Assembly (NCBI GenBank): GCA_943359415.1 | Contig: CALRHQ010000026.1 | Coordinates: 1 to 12,498 of the forward strand | DNA from: Candidatus Peribacteria bacterium | GTDB taxonomy: Bacteria; Patescibacteriota; Gracilibacteria; UBA1369; LOWO2-01-FULL-3 | Length of the DNA: 12,498 nt | Direction: 5' to 3' | Shown: one piece after another, positions 1-8,375 of the stretch | How the letters are laid out: every line of letters begins with the position of its first letter | Position numbering within the stretch: the stretch's first letter is position 1 | The notes under the pieces: model-generated | The model's database searches: none | The model's input: only the letters and a program-made list of their open reading frames with translations | What the model was told of the DNA's origin: nothing | Translations under genes and position numbers: made by a program

Positions 1-3000
1 AATTTACCGGTGGATACATAAAACGCCAAAATAAAATTGCTGAGTCGTGGACTAAAGCTGTCGAAGATGCAATCAAAACATTCAAAGATTGGCAAACTAT
101 TTTAAAAATTTCAATTGATTATGAAAAATCGTGTAATGATTGTAATAAAAGCGATAGGTTTAGCAAACTTGGAATGCTTTTAAATCTTTTTGTTAGTATT
201 CCAGATCCTCCTGTCATACCGCTTCCAAAATGGCCTGATATAGTTTTTGATATTTCAAAAATAAAAACAGGTGTTCATATAGTGTGGCCGGATGTTGTAT
301 TCAAGCCTGAATCTATCAATCTGCCAAATCTTCCTACCATCACTCTTCCTGAGTTGATTCCTGAAGATTATACACTGGATATTTCCAAAGCTTTTGGAGT
401 AGATGCAAAATTTGATATCCCGGATTGGATCAAAAATTTCCCTGAATTCGTGATGCCTAATTTTCCTGATCTGCCAAACCTTGCCTTCCCAAATTTGCCT
501 GATTTACCACGTCCACCAAAGATCCCTAAATTACCGAACGAAGTGATGGATGTTGTTACAAGTCTTAAAAAAGTTATAAAGATTCTATGTCTTTTGAAGA
601 AAGGACTACTACCAATTTCAGAGGGAGATCTTGCAACCCAAATAGAAACATTGACCCAACCATCAGCTCAATCGATTTTGCCTGTCTTGAAGCAATTCTC
701 ACTTCAGATGCCTGCTATACAATATGACTATGTTGATCAAATAAAAGTTGAAGCGAAATTGAATTTCGGAATTGATACAAGTTTCATCTATTATTTTGCA
801 AAACTTGGCGCTGATAAGATTAATGAACAAAGTGCCAAATTGATAAAGGGCATAAATGAATATACAGGCCTTCCTTTCCAAGCTGCTATAAATAATCTTG
901 TAAAACAAATAACAGATGGTGCGGTTAAAAAAGCGCAAGAAGGTATTAAAGAAGGTGTTTCCGAGGTACAAGATGTCACTGAAAAAACTATCGATGAAGT
1001 TGAGAAAGCAGTTGATAAAAAACAGACTTCAATCCCTGAAATTTTTGTTCAGCTAAATAGTGAACTTAGTAAATTCAGCAGTGATATTGATAAATATGTT
1101 TCAACTCTTGATATCGATGAAGATTATCCTGAAACATTTTATCTTACTGCGACGGAATCTATTTTGGATAAGAATGATCCGATCTTAAATAAAAAACTTT
1201 CCGATATAAAAGATTTTGACAGCAGTTCTTTCTCAAATTATCCCGAAATGCAAAAAATGTCTGCGATAAGAAATAGTATGTTGGCTTATGCAAATGGTAT
1301 GACTAAATCAAATGATGTGTTGTCAGAAATAAAAGATTATGACGAATTCATGAAATTTATTGCAGAAGACACAGATAGCAATGATATTCTTGCAGAAAAT
1401 ACTTTGCAAAAAATCGATATCTCTTCTTCAACAAAACAAGAAATAAAAGGATCTCTTTTCAGTGATGATGTGAAAGAAAGAATGATAGCATACGAGCCTA
1501 CAGCAGGAGATATTAAGAATACTGCTGTAGCTGGAAATGAATCTGCTGCCGTTGGTGCGCCGAAAGGATTTTACGTTGTAGCGGATGGTAAAAACGAAAG
1601 TGTTTTGACTTACACTTCTGAGCTTGGAGGTGCGATGAATACTCTTTTCATTGACGCAGATAGCGATACAGATAAGGATATTGTTTTCTCAATGGGAGGA
1701 GATGTTTATATGAAAATAAATCATAAAGAGACTCCTAAATCAGAAAAAGGTGACATATATGTTTCCGCATCAAATAGCGCTGTTTCGGATTATATGACAA
1801 AAGATGGAGTGAATTTTACGTCTTATTATCCAATGTATGAAGCGCCTTTGTGTTCTGATAAAGAACCACCTTTACCTGCTATTTCTAAGACTACTTTTAA
1901 TGTCCCTATCTTCCAAAGCGTTTTGATAGATGCGAGTAATTCTATAGATATAGATGGTGGTGTCGCAGAATACTATGTTGAAATGTTACCTTTTGAGAAT
2001 GTACAGAAAAATGTAACTCAGTTCCCTAAATTAATATGGAGTGACGTAAATTTGGCTGTAGATGAAAATGGTGATGGCAACAAAACAAATGATAAGAGTA
2101 ATCCAAAATTCAATATCGGGCCTTTTATGAATGAAGGTGATTTAGGAATGCATTATGCTGTACTTAATGTTCTTGATACTTCAGGAAATTCTTCGTCTCA
2201 AAAAATCATTATAAATGTTTTCGCACCAAAGATTTCGCTTGATCAGCCTCTTGAAAGAACGCCTGTAGCTTCAGGAAAAGTTGATCCTGCTTTAGCAAAT
2301 ATTCCTTTCAGTCTTATGAGGGAACGTTATGCCTATAGAGCTATTGGTGGCAATCTTAGCCTTGTGCCAAAGCTTGAAAAAATTAAAACACCTACGTCTG
2401 AAAAAGATGGAAAATATAAAACAGCTGCCGATGGTTCTTATGTTATTAATGATTTTTCTACAGATGACACAATTTTGATTGAAGATGAAAATGGAAAAGT
2501 TATTGCAAAAATAAATCCAAAAACCGGTAATATCGGTGAACTTGCAGATGGATATTCTATCAAAATAAATACATCAAATAAATCAAGCGATGCCCCTACA
2601 AGCATCACAATCGTTGATAAGAATGGATATATCGAAGCCACTGTTTATATTGTAGGAGATACAAATACAGATATAAATTCTTCAAATTCTTTTGGAACAA
2701 ATGTAATAGATTTGAATCCTAATGATGGAATTGATATAAAAGTTTTGCCTTCCGATAGTAAATTTAATCCAGGCGGAGCGACTATTGTTGATGAAAAAAA
2801 TAATATACTTTTTGGTGCGATTGAACCTTCCGGAAATATCACTATTCTTGACAATAGGCTTAAAGCAATTAAAAAAGCCAATGATTACACAAAGGATCCA
2901 CTTGTTATAAATCTTACTGTCGATGATAAAATTATTGCTGAAGTTCACGTTAATACAAGTATTTCAGCTAAAATTGTTGGAGCAAAAGATGTTCCTGTCG

Positions 3001-3989
3001 CTCAACCTTCAAATCCTACCACTCTAAGCAAATCAGCTAATGGTTTTGTTTCGCCTTTTGCAGATTTTGGAAATTTATCTTCAGATTTAAAAAAAGTTGC
3101 TAATGATCTTTATGAAAAAGATATTATTGAAGGTGTTCAATCAGAAGATGGCATTTATTTGAAACCTGAGGATATGGTTACGAGAAGTCAGTTTGTAAAA
3201 ATTCTTTTAAAAATGCTTTGTATCGAGCCTAGACCTGAGGCATATAAAGCCTATTCTCCAAATGAGGCCAATGGTGGATTCTCAGATATACAATTTAAAA
3301 ATCCTATAGATTGGTTCTATCCTTACATAAAAGAATCCGCTTTACGTGCGCTTATTGATGGTTATCGTGGAGAAACTTATCAAAATAATTTACATCCTTT
3401 CAAACCTGATAATACAATAAACTTGGCTGAAGCTTCAAAAATAATTCTTAGTGCGCTTCAGATGCAAAATATAATAAATATCGATAAGGTTCAGATTGGA
3501 ACTCCTTGGTATGTAAATTTTATTCAAGCTGCTCAAAATCTTACGAAATATATGTCTAAAGATAAGGCTGTAAAAAATAATTTCATTATTACTGCAGATG
3601 AAGCTAAGGCTCCGGAAAAACCTATGACACGTGCAGAATTGTTCATTCTTGCCGGCAGGGTGTTAAACATTTACAACTGTTTTGAGAATAAACCTGTAAA
3701 AAAAGATTCAGATGGTGGAGGTACCGATGATTCAACTGAATTAAAAAATGGCACTGATGTTTTTGATCCAAATGATGATAAAACACCCGTTATTCCTTCT
3801 AAATTTACGCAAAAAGAATCATTCCCTGGAATATATGTAGTGCCTGGAGAATGTAATACTTGTCCTTGTAAATCCACTATTTCAAATAGCAGTATGATTC
3901 TACCAACCGATAGATTTTTCACTATTATCTCAAATAAAGATGATAGTTATATTTTCTCTAAGAGTAATGTCATTGATGTTGTAAAATAA
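1..3989 (+). CDS. Giant SLH-domain surface protein, 5'-truncated by the window edge
   Basis: The reading frame is open from the first complete codon (base 3) to TAA at 3987-3989, giving 1328 visible residues. The first in-frame ATG (174) is internal, because 57 sense codons precede it, so the true start lies outside the window. Visible order: a CxxC pair (codons at 132 and 141); a Pro/Leu-rich segment with repeats such as NLPDLP (about 190-540); a helical, partly coiled-coil region (about 540-1480); an Asp-rich FG-GAP/VCBS-like strand pair, IDADSDTDKDIVF (about 1650); a PKD/Ig-like domain with a DENGDGN calcium-type loop (about 1866-2230); two beta repeats (about 2470-2570 and 2778-2876); three SLH-like repeats (about 3055-3225, 3280-3465, 3505-3675); a thrombospondin-3-like loop beginning DSDGGGTDD (about 3706-3780); and a terminal CNTCPC motif. 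SLH domains are known to bind cell-wall polymer non-covalently, so I infer an anchored, calcium-stabilised surface protein. Its ligand is unknown. It heads the visible part of a five-gene operon. Confidence 0.9.
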   Translation, partial: FTGGYIKRQNKIAESWTKAVEDAIKTFKDWQTILKISIDYEKSCNDCNKSDRFSKLGMLLNLFVSIPDPPVIPLPKWPDIVFDISKIKTGVHIVWPDVVFKPESINLPNLPTITLPELIPEDYTLDISKAFGVDAKFDIPDWIKNFPEFVMPNFPDLPNLAFPNLPDLPRPPKIPKLPNEVMDVVTSLKKVIKILCLLKKGLLPISEGDLATQIETLTQPSAQSILPVLKQFSLQMPAIQYDYVDQIKVEAKLNFGIDTSFIYYFAKLGADKINEQSAKLIKGINEYTGLPFQAAINNLVKQITDGAVKKAQEGIKEGVSEVQDVTEKTIDEVEKAVDKKQTSIPEIFVQLNSELSKFSSDIDKYVSTLDIDEDYPETFYLTATESILDKNDPILNKKLSDIKDFDSSSFSNYPEMQKMSAIRNSMLAYANGMTKSNDVLSEIKDYDEFMKFIAEDTDSNDILAENTLQKIDISSSTKQEIKGSLFSDDVKERMIAYEPTAGDIKNTAVAGNESAAVGAPKGFYVVADGKNESVLTYTSELGGAMNTLFIDADSDTDKDIVFSMGGDVYMKINHKETPKSEKGDIYVSASNSAVSDYMTKDGVNFTSYYPMYEAPLCSDKEPPLPAISKTTFNVPIFQSVLIDASNSIDIDGGVAEYYVEMLPFENVQKNVTQFPKLIWSDVNLAVDENGDGNKTNDKSNPKFNIGPFMNEGDLGMHYAVLNVLDTSGNSSSQKIIINVFAPKISLDQPLERTPVASGKVDPALANIPFSLMRERYAYRAIGGNLSLVPKLEKIKTPTSEKDGKYKTAADGSYVINDFSTDDTILIEDENGKVIAKINPKTGNIGELADGYSIKINTSNKSSDAPTSITIVDKNGYIEATVYIVGDTNTDINSSNSFGTNVIDLNPNDGIDIKVLPSDSKFNPGGATIVDEKNNILFGAIEPSGNITILDNRLKAIKKANDYTKDPLVINLTVDDKIIAEVHVNTSISAKIVGAKDVPVAQPSNPTTLSKSANGFVSPFADFGNLSSDLKKVANDLYEKDIIEGVQSEDGIYLKPEDMVTRSQFVKILLKMLCIEPRPEAYKAYSPNEANGGFSDIQFKNPIDWFYPYIKESALRALIDGYRGETYQNNLHPFKPDNTINLAEASKIILSALQMQNIINIDKVQIGTPWYVNFIQAAQNLTKYMSKDKAVKNNFIITADEAKAPEKPMTRAELFILAGRVLNIYNCFENKPVKKDSDGGGTDDSTELKNGTDVFDPNDDKTPVIPSKFTQKESFPGIYVVPGECNTCPCKSTISNSSMILPTDRFFTIISNKDDSYIFSKSNVIDVVK

Positions 3990-3993
3990 AATT

Positions 3994-4587
3994 ATGAAAA
4001 AGTTCTCACTCCTCATTTCGGTATTGATAGTAAGTATGATTCTTCCTACGATTTCTTTTGCTGCAGATTTCCCTCCTGAGCTTACTAACATGAAAAAAAA
4101 TCTTGAGACGTCGCTAAAATCCGCTCCAATGAGTCAATGTAGACAAAGGATTACTCCTCTTTTCGATATTGATACTTTAGAATTTTTAAAATTTTTGGAA
4201 ACGAATTTTCAAAACAAAAGTGCAGATACAACTATTTTAAATACAGCGATTGCTAAATATATGTCATACAAGAGAAGACTTAATTTGGTATTCGGAATGG
4301 TGACTTTAAATGCAAATATTATTGGTAATTATCAAAGTACTGAATATGTGAATTACGTAAGATGTAGAGAAATTACAGATGCCTATATTTCAATAGCAAA
4401 ACAAAAATTAATGGATTATGTTCGAAGCAATAGCGTACAAAAAAAGACGACTATGCTCGTAGAAAAATATAAAGCGATCGACAACAGATTACAGGATCTA
4501 AATATTGAACTTGCCCAAATGTATGGATTTTTCGCTACATTTAAAAATAAATCGCCGGGATTCTTAAATAAATGTGTAGTAAATTAA
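3994..4587 (+). CDS. Exported helical protein of unknown function (197 aa)
   Basis: I do not recognise a family. The N-terminus is a clear signal peptide: MKK, a hydrophobic stretch at residues 5-20, then SFA before AD, so signal peptidase I should cut after about residue 23. The mature part (about 174 residues) looks almost entirely helical and is rich in Lys, Asn and Ile. It has three Cys: one near the new N-terminus (SQCRQR), one central (VRCREI) and one five residues from the end (NKCVVN). There is no membrane segment after the signal peptide. ATG at 3994 is four bases after the stop of the SLH protein, with no Shine-Dalgarno visible, so translation probably depends on the gene before it. 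Operon position suggests a partner of the surface protein; this is inference. Confidence 0.9.
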   Translation: MKKFSLLISVLIVSMILPTISFAADFPPELTNMKKNLETSLKSAPMSQCRQRITPLFDIDTLEFLKFLETNFQNKSADTTILNTAIAKYMSYKRRLNLVFGMVTLNANIIGNYQSTEYVNYVRCREITDAYISIAKQKLMDYVRSNSVQKKTTMLVEKYKAIDNRLQDLNIELAQMYGFFATFKNKSPGFLNKCVVN

Positions 4588-4588
4588 T

Positions 4589-5260
4589 ATGAAATTTAAA
4601 AATATAATAATAAGTTCTGTTTCTGCAATTATCACCACTTTTTTCATAGGTGGAAGTTATGTGATTTATGCGGAAACCAGTAAAAAAGATTATTATAATT
4701 TCAAAACTCCAAGTGCCAGTTTCTTTCTTGTACAAGGGCTTTATCATGAATCAATGAATGAATATTTTAATGACAAGCTTGCGATGCTTGTCACAATGGC
4801 TGATCAAAGTGAAAATTTTTATACTGCTCCCGATTTTAATCCTCCAAAGGATGTTAAAGCTTCAAATTATTCAGTAAAATGTGGTGAAAAAAATGTAAGT
4901 ACTTATTGTGTATCTATGGGGGCTATGGATCTTTATCTTGCTTATGTTGAGACATTGAATCAAATGAAAGGATTCTTGCCTTTAGAAAATCTTCCTAAAA
5001 ATCCAACTGCCGACAATCTTTTGAATAAAAAAACATCACGTGATGCAATGATAGATAAAGAGTATGAAGAAGCTCGAACAACTATGGAATCAACTATAGG
5101 AGCTTATGATGAATTTAGAATTGCATATCCAACACATAAAAAATATGTGAGCGTTTTAAAAGGGATGGTAAAATATAAAATTGCTATAGCGAAAATTAAA
5201 ACTCAAATATTGAGATTCCCTGGGAAATTTATCGATGCTACTTCGGCAGAATGTAAATAA
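4589..5260 (+). CDS. Exported protein of unknown function (223 aa)
   Basis: I do not recognise a family. An N-terminal hydrophobic segment (residues 5-26) after MKFK, ending in IYA before ET, looks like a signal peptide cut after about residue 28; an uncleaved anchor cannot be excluded. The mature region is predicted helical, with many charged residues in its second half. It contains three Cys: a pair spaced by about nine residues in the middle (VKCGEK and TYCVSM) and one as the second-last residue (AECK). The C-terminal layout, a long helix, then a Phe/Pro/Gly turn, then a terminal Cys, resembles the preceding gene, but I see no convincing sequence identity. The gene begins one base after the stop of its upstream neighbour and has no visible ribosome binding site, which fits an operon with coupled translation. 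Confidence 0.9.
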   Translation: MKFKNIIISSVSAIITTFFIGGSYVIYAETSKKDYYNFKTPSASFFLVQGLYHESMNEYFNDKLAMLVTMADQSENFYTAPDFNPPKDVKASNYSVKCGEKNVSTYCVSMGAMDLYLAYVETLNQMKGFLPLENLPKNPTADNLLNKKTSRDAMIDKEYEEARTTMESTIGAYDEFRIAYPTHKKYVSVLKGMVKYKIAIAKIKTQILRFPGKFIDATSAECK

Positions 5261-5262
5261 AA

Positions 5263-7140
5263 ATGAAAAAAATATTACCAATCATTATAGGAATCGCTTC
5301 CGGAATAATAATTTCCTTCACAGGAATAAAATTTTATCAGGAAAATATTGCTTATGGTGAATTAAATTGGTGGAATGAAGTAGTTGCTTTTGGAAATTTC
5401 TTTGATTGGAAAGATGTTTTTGGTCCATCTTCCAATGGTAAAGATTTGTATACTTTGATTTATGCAAAACATTTTGTAATACCTGAAAAAAATGCACTGA
5501 CAGATGTTGCAAAACAATATGGCCTTACCACTATGGAAGCCAAAAGTGTAGCTGGCGGAAGTATTATTCCTTTAATGAATACTCCTTACAATAAGTCTAC
5601 AAATATGACTCAGGAGACTGCTATGCAGATTATGCAAAATGTAAAAGATTCTTATGATATTCTGAAAGAAGCTTATTCTCTTCAGCAGGAAGCCGATGCT
5701 TCAATACGCACAAATGAAATTTTTGCAAATAATGATCTTTCCGATTCCGGTTTTGATTTGATTTATGATTTGGCTAAAATTGAAGAAGTTTTGTTTGTTG
5801 ATGTTGTTAATAATACAATTGGAAAACCTTATGTTGATGCCTTAAAATCACCTTACCTCCCTACTAAAGATGATTATAAAAACGAGAATTATGTTTCCGG
5901 TGGAGCTGATTTAGTTTCAGGCTATAAAGTAGATCTTTCAAAGAAAAAATCAGAATCTTCCGGCAATGGAAGTGATAATGATAGTGGTATCGGCGGCAAT
6001 ACTGAAGATAAATCTATCACTAAAATCGGTCAGGCAATTCTATCTTTGGGGGATAAAAATGTTGTTGCCGATGTTCTCGAAAAAGATGTTTGTCTAGTAA
6101 CTGATGCTGTTTCTTCGGCTTTGGATAATTTTGAAAAGATTTCTTCTACTACAGGTGATGATAAAATTTCCGGTGATGGTGTTGATTCTTCCGCTACTCC
6201 CTCTTCATCTGATAAAAAATTTGATTCCAATACTCCGGATGTAGATATAGGAACAAAGCCACCTTCTTCGAATCAAGCTTCTGAAAAAAACACAACGCAA
6301 GAAAATCTTGTTCCAGCACCAAAAGATGATTGGGCTGAAGATTGGTGTCCGGAAGATCCTAATGCTGAAGGTGGAGATTCTTATGGAGGTCTTGGTGCAA
6401 CATTTGGTGATGCAGGATTTACGAGTCTTGGAGACGTAGGTAATTCTCTTTTAAATAATTCTTCAAGTCCTTTAACAGGAGCAGGAGTCGGATTTTCATC
6501 AAAAACTTTTTCGGCTCAAGCATCTGTTTGTTTAAGTATCAAACTTATAAAGAAAACTTTATCGAGCTATTATCCTGGAAAAAGTTGTGTACTTTGCGAA
6601 GTAAAAAAAATAAATGAAGTCATGAAAAAGACTTTGGATCATTCACTTATTCCAAATAAACTTACAGGTAATATGATGGAAAGTGCCAAATGTAAAAGTG
6701 CGATGGAAGGTTCTCTTTTTGATATGAAATTTGTCGTTATAAAAGCACCTATACCTACTGCTTCAGGCGGAGACATAATTCTCGGAAAAAATATTTTTGA
6801 AAGTTGGAAAAAATTTGTAGATAGATATCAACCTCTTTTATTTAATCATTTAAAAGTCGAAAATATTTCTAAATTTCAACTCGAGAATTCTCCGTCTTCT
6901 TCTACTCAAGATGCTCTGTTTAATAGCATAGAAAGTGAATTATCTATAGCTACCGCTTCAGCTAAAAAAGAATTGAGTGATATGGCAATGTCTGAATCTT
7001 CGACGAATACAGCTCTTTATGCTCAAGCGCTTATAAAAGAATTGGATTTCATGACTCAAACATTCCAAAATTATAAAGATTTATTAGAAAAAACCAATAA
7101 CGTATGCCAAGAATGGGGCAAAAAGCCAAACATACAATAA
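5263..7140 (+). CDS. Large exported or anchored protein with low-complexity linker (625 aa)
   Basis: I do not recognise a family. Residues 4-22 form a hydrophobic segment after MKK. It could be a signal peptide cut near AYG (about residue 32) or a membrane anchor. An N-terminal folded region (about 33-225), partly helical, is followed by a long disordered linker (about 225-415) rich in Ser, Gly, Asp and Asn. A C-terminal domain (about 415-625) contains most of the Cys residues: VCLS, a CVLC pair, AKCKS, and a last Cys ten residues from the end (NNVCQEWG). Two further Cys lie at about residues 277 and 362, giving eight in total. The final part is helical and coiled-coil-like. The gene starts two bases after its upstream neighbour and its last 37 bases overlap the next gene. 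A two-domain spacer design suggests reach across the envelope; this is inference. Confidence 0.9.
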   Translation: MKKILPIIIGIASGIIISFTGIKFYQENIAYGELNWWNEVVAFGNFFDWKDVFGPSSNGKDLYTLIYAKHFVIPEKNALTDVAKQYGLTTMEAKSVAGGSIIPLMNTPYNKSTNMTQETAMQIMQNVKDSYDILKEAYSLQQEADASIRTNEIFANNDLSDSGFDLIYDLAKIEEVLFVDVVNNTIGKPYVDALKSPYLPTKDDYKNENYVSGGADLVSGYKVDLSKKKSESSGNGSDNDSGIGGNTEDKSITKIGQAILSLGDKNVVADVLEKDVCLVTDAVSSALDNFEKISSTTGDDKISGDGVDSSATPSSSDKKFDSNTPDVDIGTKPPSSNQASEKNTTQENLVPAPKDDWAEDWCPEDPNAEGGDSYGGLGATFGDAGFTSLGDVGNSLLNNSSSPLTGAGVGFSSKTFSAQASVCLSIKLIKKTLSSYYPGKSCVLCEVKKINEVMKKTLDHSLIPNKLTGNMMESAKCKSAMEGSLFDMKFVVIKAPIPTASGGDIILGKNIFESWKKFVDRYQPLLFNHLKVENISKFQLENSPSSSTQDALFNSIESELSIATASAKKELSDMAMSESSTNTALYAQALIKELDFMTQTFQNYKDLLEKTNNVCQEWGKKPNIQ

Positions 7141-8255
7141 GTAATTTCGCAGTATTATTCGTTTTAACGCTAAATCTACTCGGTAGTGGCACTGTGGCCT
7201 ATGCGGAAGATAAAAGTGATTTACAGCCTACTGAGGGAGGTAATTTGAGCCCAGCAAAATGTTTGGCCAAGGGAAATCTGGATTTTATACTTTTCCTTAG
7301 AGCTTCAATTTTTTCAGATGGCATTTCCGGTGGAATTATGGAAATGTGGAATGATGTTTTATATAGGAATAAATGTCACACTTCTGATATAGCCGATCTT
7401 GTAAATCAAAGAGATAAGATGCGGATGTATATTCGTGATGCTTTTATTACTTGTAATACCGCAAAACTTCCTCAGTTGAAAAAAAACTATGATGAATTGG
7501 GAGCTGAATTTTATTACGTTCGAAATGTTATAAATAAAAAAGTTGCCATAAATTTGCCTTACGATATTTTGAGCACAAGAATGGCTCAAAATCCTGATGA
7601 ATTATTCTATCCTAAAGAAAAACTTTATGCTGAAATGAAAACAAAATATACCTCTAATAAAAGTATGTCTGATCAAGATTTCGAAAAGATGTATTCAAAA
7701 TTCGAGACGAAATATCAAACAAGAAAAAAATCATATATAATCTGTGAAAATTCTTCGTGGGAAGGTGTTTCAAAAAAGTGGGATGAGTTTTTGAAAACTT
7801 TAGGTGGTACAGCTCCTGCTGCAAAAGATGTTAAAAAAAGTATGGCGCAAAGATCAGAAAAGATAGTTGAATCTGCTACAGATAAAACTCTGACCGAATA
7901 TCTTTCAGGAATTATATCAATAAATTTGAATAATTTATCTCCAAAAGAAGGAACTTCCAGAATCATAGATAGATTATCAAAATCTGTTCCTCTCGGGACA
8001 GGTGGAATCACTCCAGAACAGGCTACAAATGCAATATCTAAAACCGATAAAGCTTATGACCTTAAACTCTTGAGAGAAGAGATGTCTTCTCATTTCTATG
8101 TGAGATATAAGGAAGTTAGTGATAATAGTGTAGGCATATTTGTACAAAGTCTTTCTGATCTTAATAAAGCACTTACGGATACTTTGAAACCGCTTGAAAA
8201 TCTTCTTGGATGCACTAAATTGGTAAATAGTAAGCAATGTCCTGCAAACGAATAA
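7104..8255 (+). CDS. Exported helical Cys-containing protein, last gene of the operon (383 aa)
   Basis: I do not recognise a family. The N-terminus has a basic region (residues 1-14), a hydrophobic stretch (15-30) and AYA before ED, a textbook signal peptidase I site after about residue 34. The mature protein is helical, with six Cys: CLAK just after the signal peptide, NKCHT, ITCNT, IICEN, and a closing pair LLGC and KQCP near the C-terminus. The even number after cleavage would allow three disulfides. ATG at 7104 lies inside the preceding gene and overlaps it by 37 bases; a second in-frame ATG at 7113 also keeps the signal peptide. Neither has a visible Shine-Dalgarno. A strong terminator starts 15 bases after the stop, so this is the promoter-distal gene. 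A role with the SLH protein is inferred only from position. Confidence 0.9.
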   Translation: MPRMGQKAKHTISNFAVLFVLTLNLLGSGTVAYAEDKSDLQPTEGGNLSPAKCLAKGNLDFILFLRASIFSDGISGGIMEMWNDVLYRNKCHTSDIADLVNQRDKMRMYIRDAFITCNTAKLPQLKKNYDELGAEFYYVRNVINKKVAINLPYDILSTRMAQNPDELFYPKEKLYAEMKTKYTSNKSMSDQDFEKMYSKFETKYQTRKKSYIICENSSWEGVSKKWDEFLKTLGGTAPAAKDVKKSMAQRSEKIVESATDKTLTEYLSGIISINLNNLSPKEGTSRIIDRLSKSVPLGTGGITPEQATNAISKTDKAYDLKLLREEMSSHFYVRYKEVSDNSVGIFVQSLSDLNKALTDTLKPLENLLGCTKLVNSKQCPANE

Positions 8256-8270
8256 GGTAATTTTATAAAC

Positions 8271-8300
8271 AAAAACCCTTTATTTTATAAAGGGTTTTTT
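8271..8300. terminator. Bidirectional intrinsic terminator between convergent genes
   Basis: A perfect 12-base inverted repeat (8271-8282 pairing with 8288-8299) with a five-base loop has an A-tract on one side and a T-tract on the other. In the plus direction the hairpin ends in TTTTTT, 15 bases after the surface operon. In the minus direction it is followed by TTTTTGTTT and would stop transcripts of the zinc-ribbon unit, about 75 bases past that stop codon. Confidence 0.88.
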
Positions 8301-8319
8301 GGGCTTTTCTAGGTTTTTG

Positions 8320-8344
8320 TTTAGTTCGCGGGCAACGAACTAAA
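8320..8344. repeat. Perfect 9-base hairpin of unknown role
   Basis: TTTAGTTCG (8320-8328) is the exact reverse complement of CGAACTAAA (8336-8344), with a seven-base loop, CGGGCAA. It lies between the terminator and the 3' end of the zinc-ribbon gene, in a gap with no coding potential. No T-tract follows on either strand, so it is not a standard terminator. It could be a 3'-end stabilising structure or a binding site. Confidence 0.6.
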
Positions 8345-8375
8345 AGGTATTGAAGGTTTTTAGATAATTATAATT

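Noticed and set aside
3994..5260. The 197 and 223 aa exported proteins as tandem paralogues
   Set aside because: They share a signal peptide, three Cys and a Cys near the C-terminus, but I found no run of aligned identity by eye that would support common descent.
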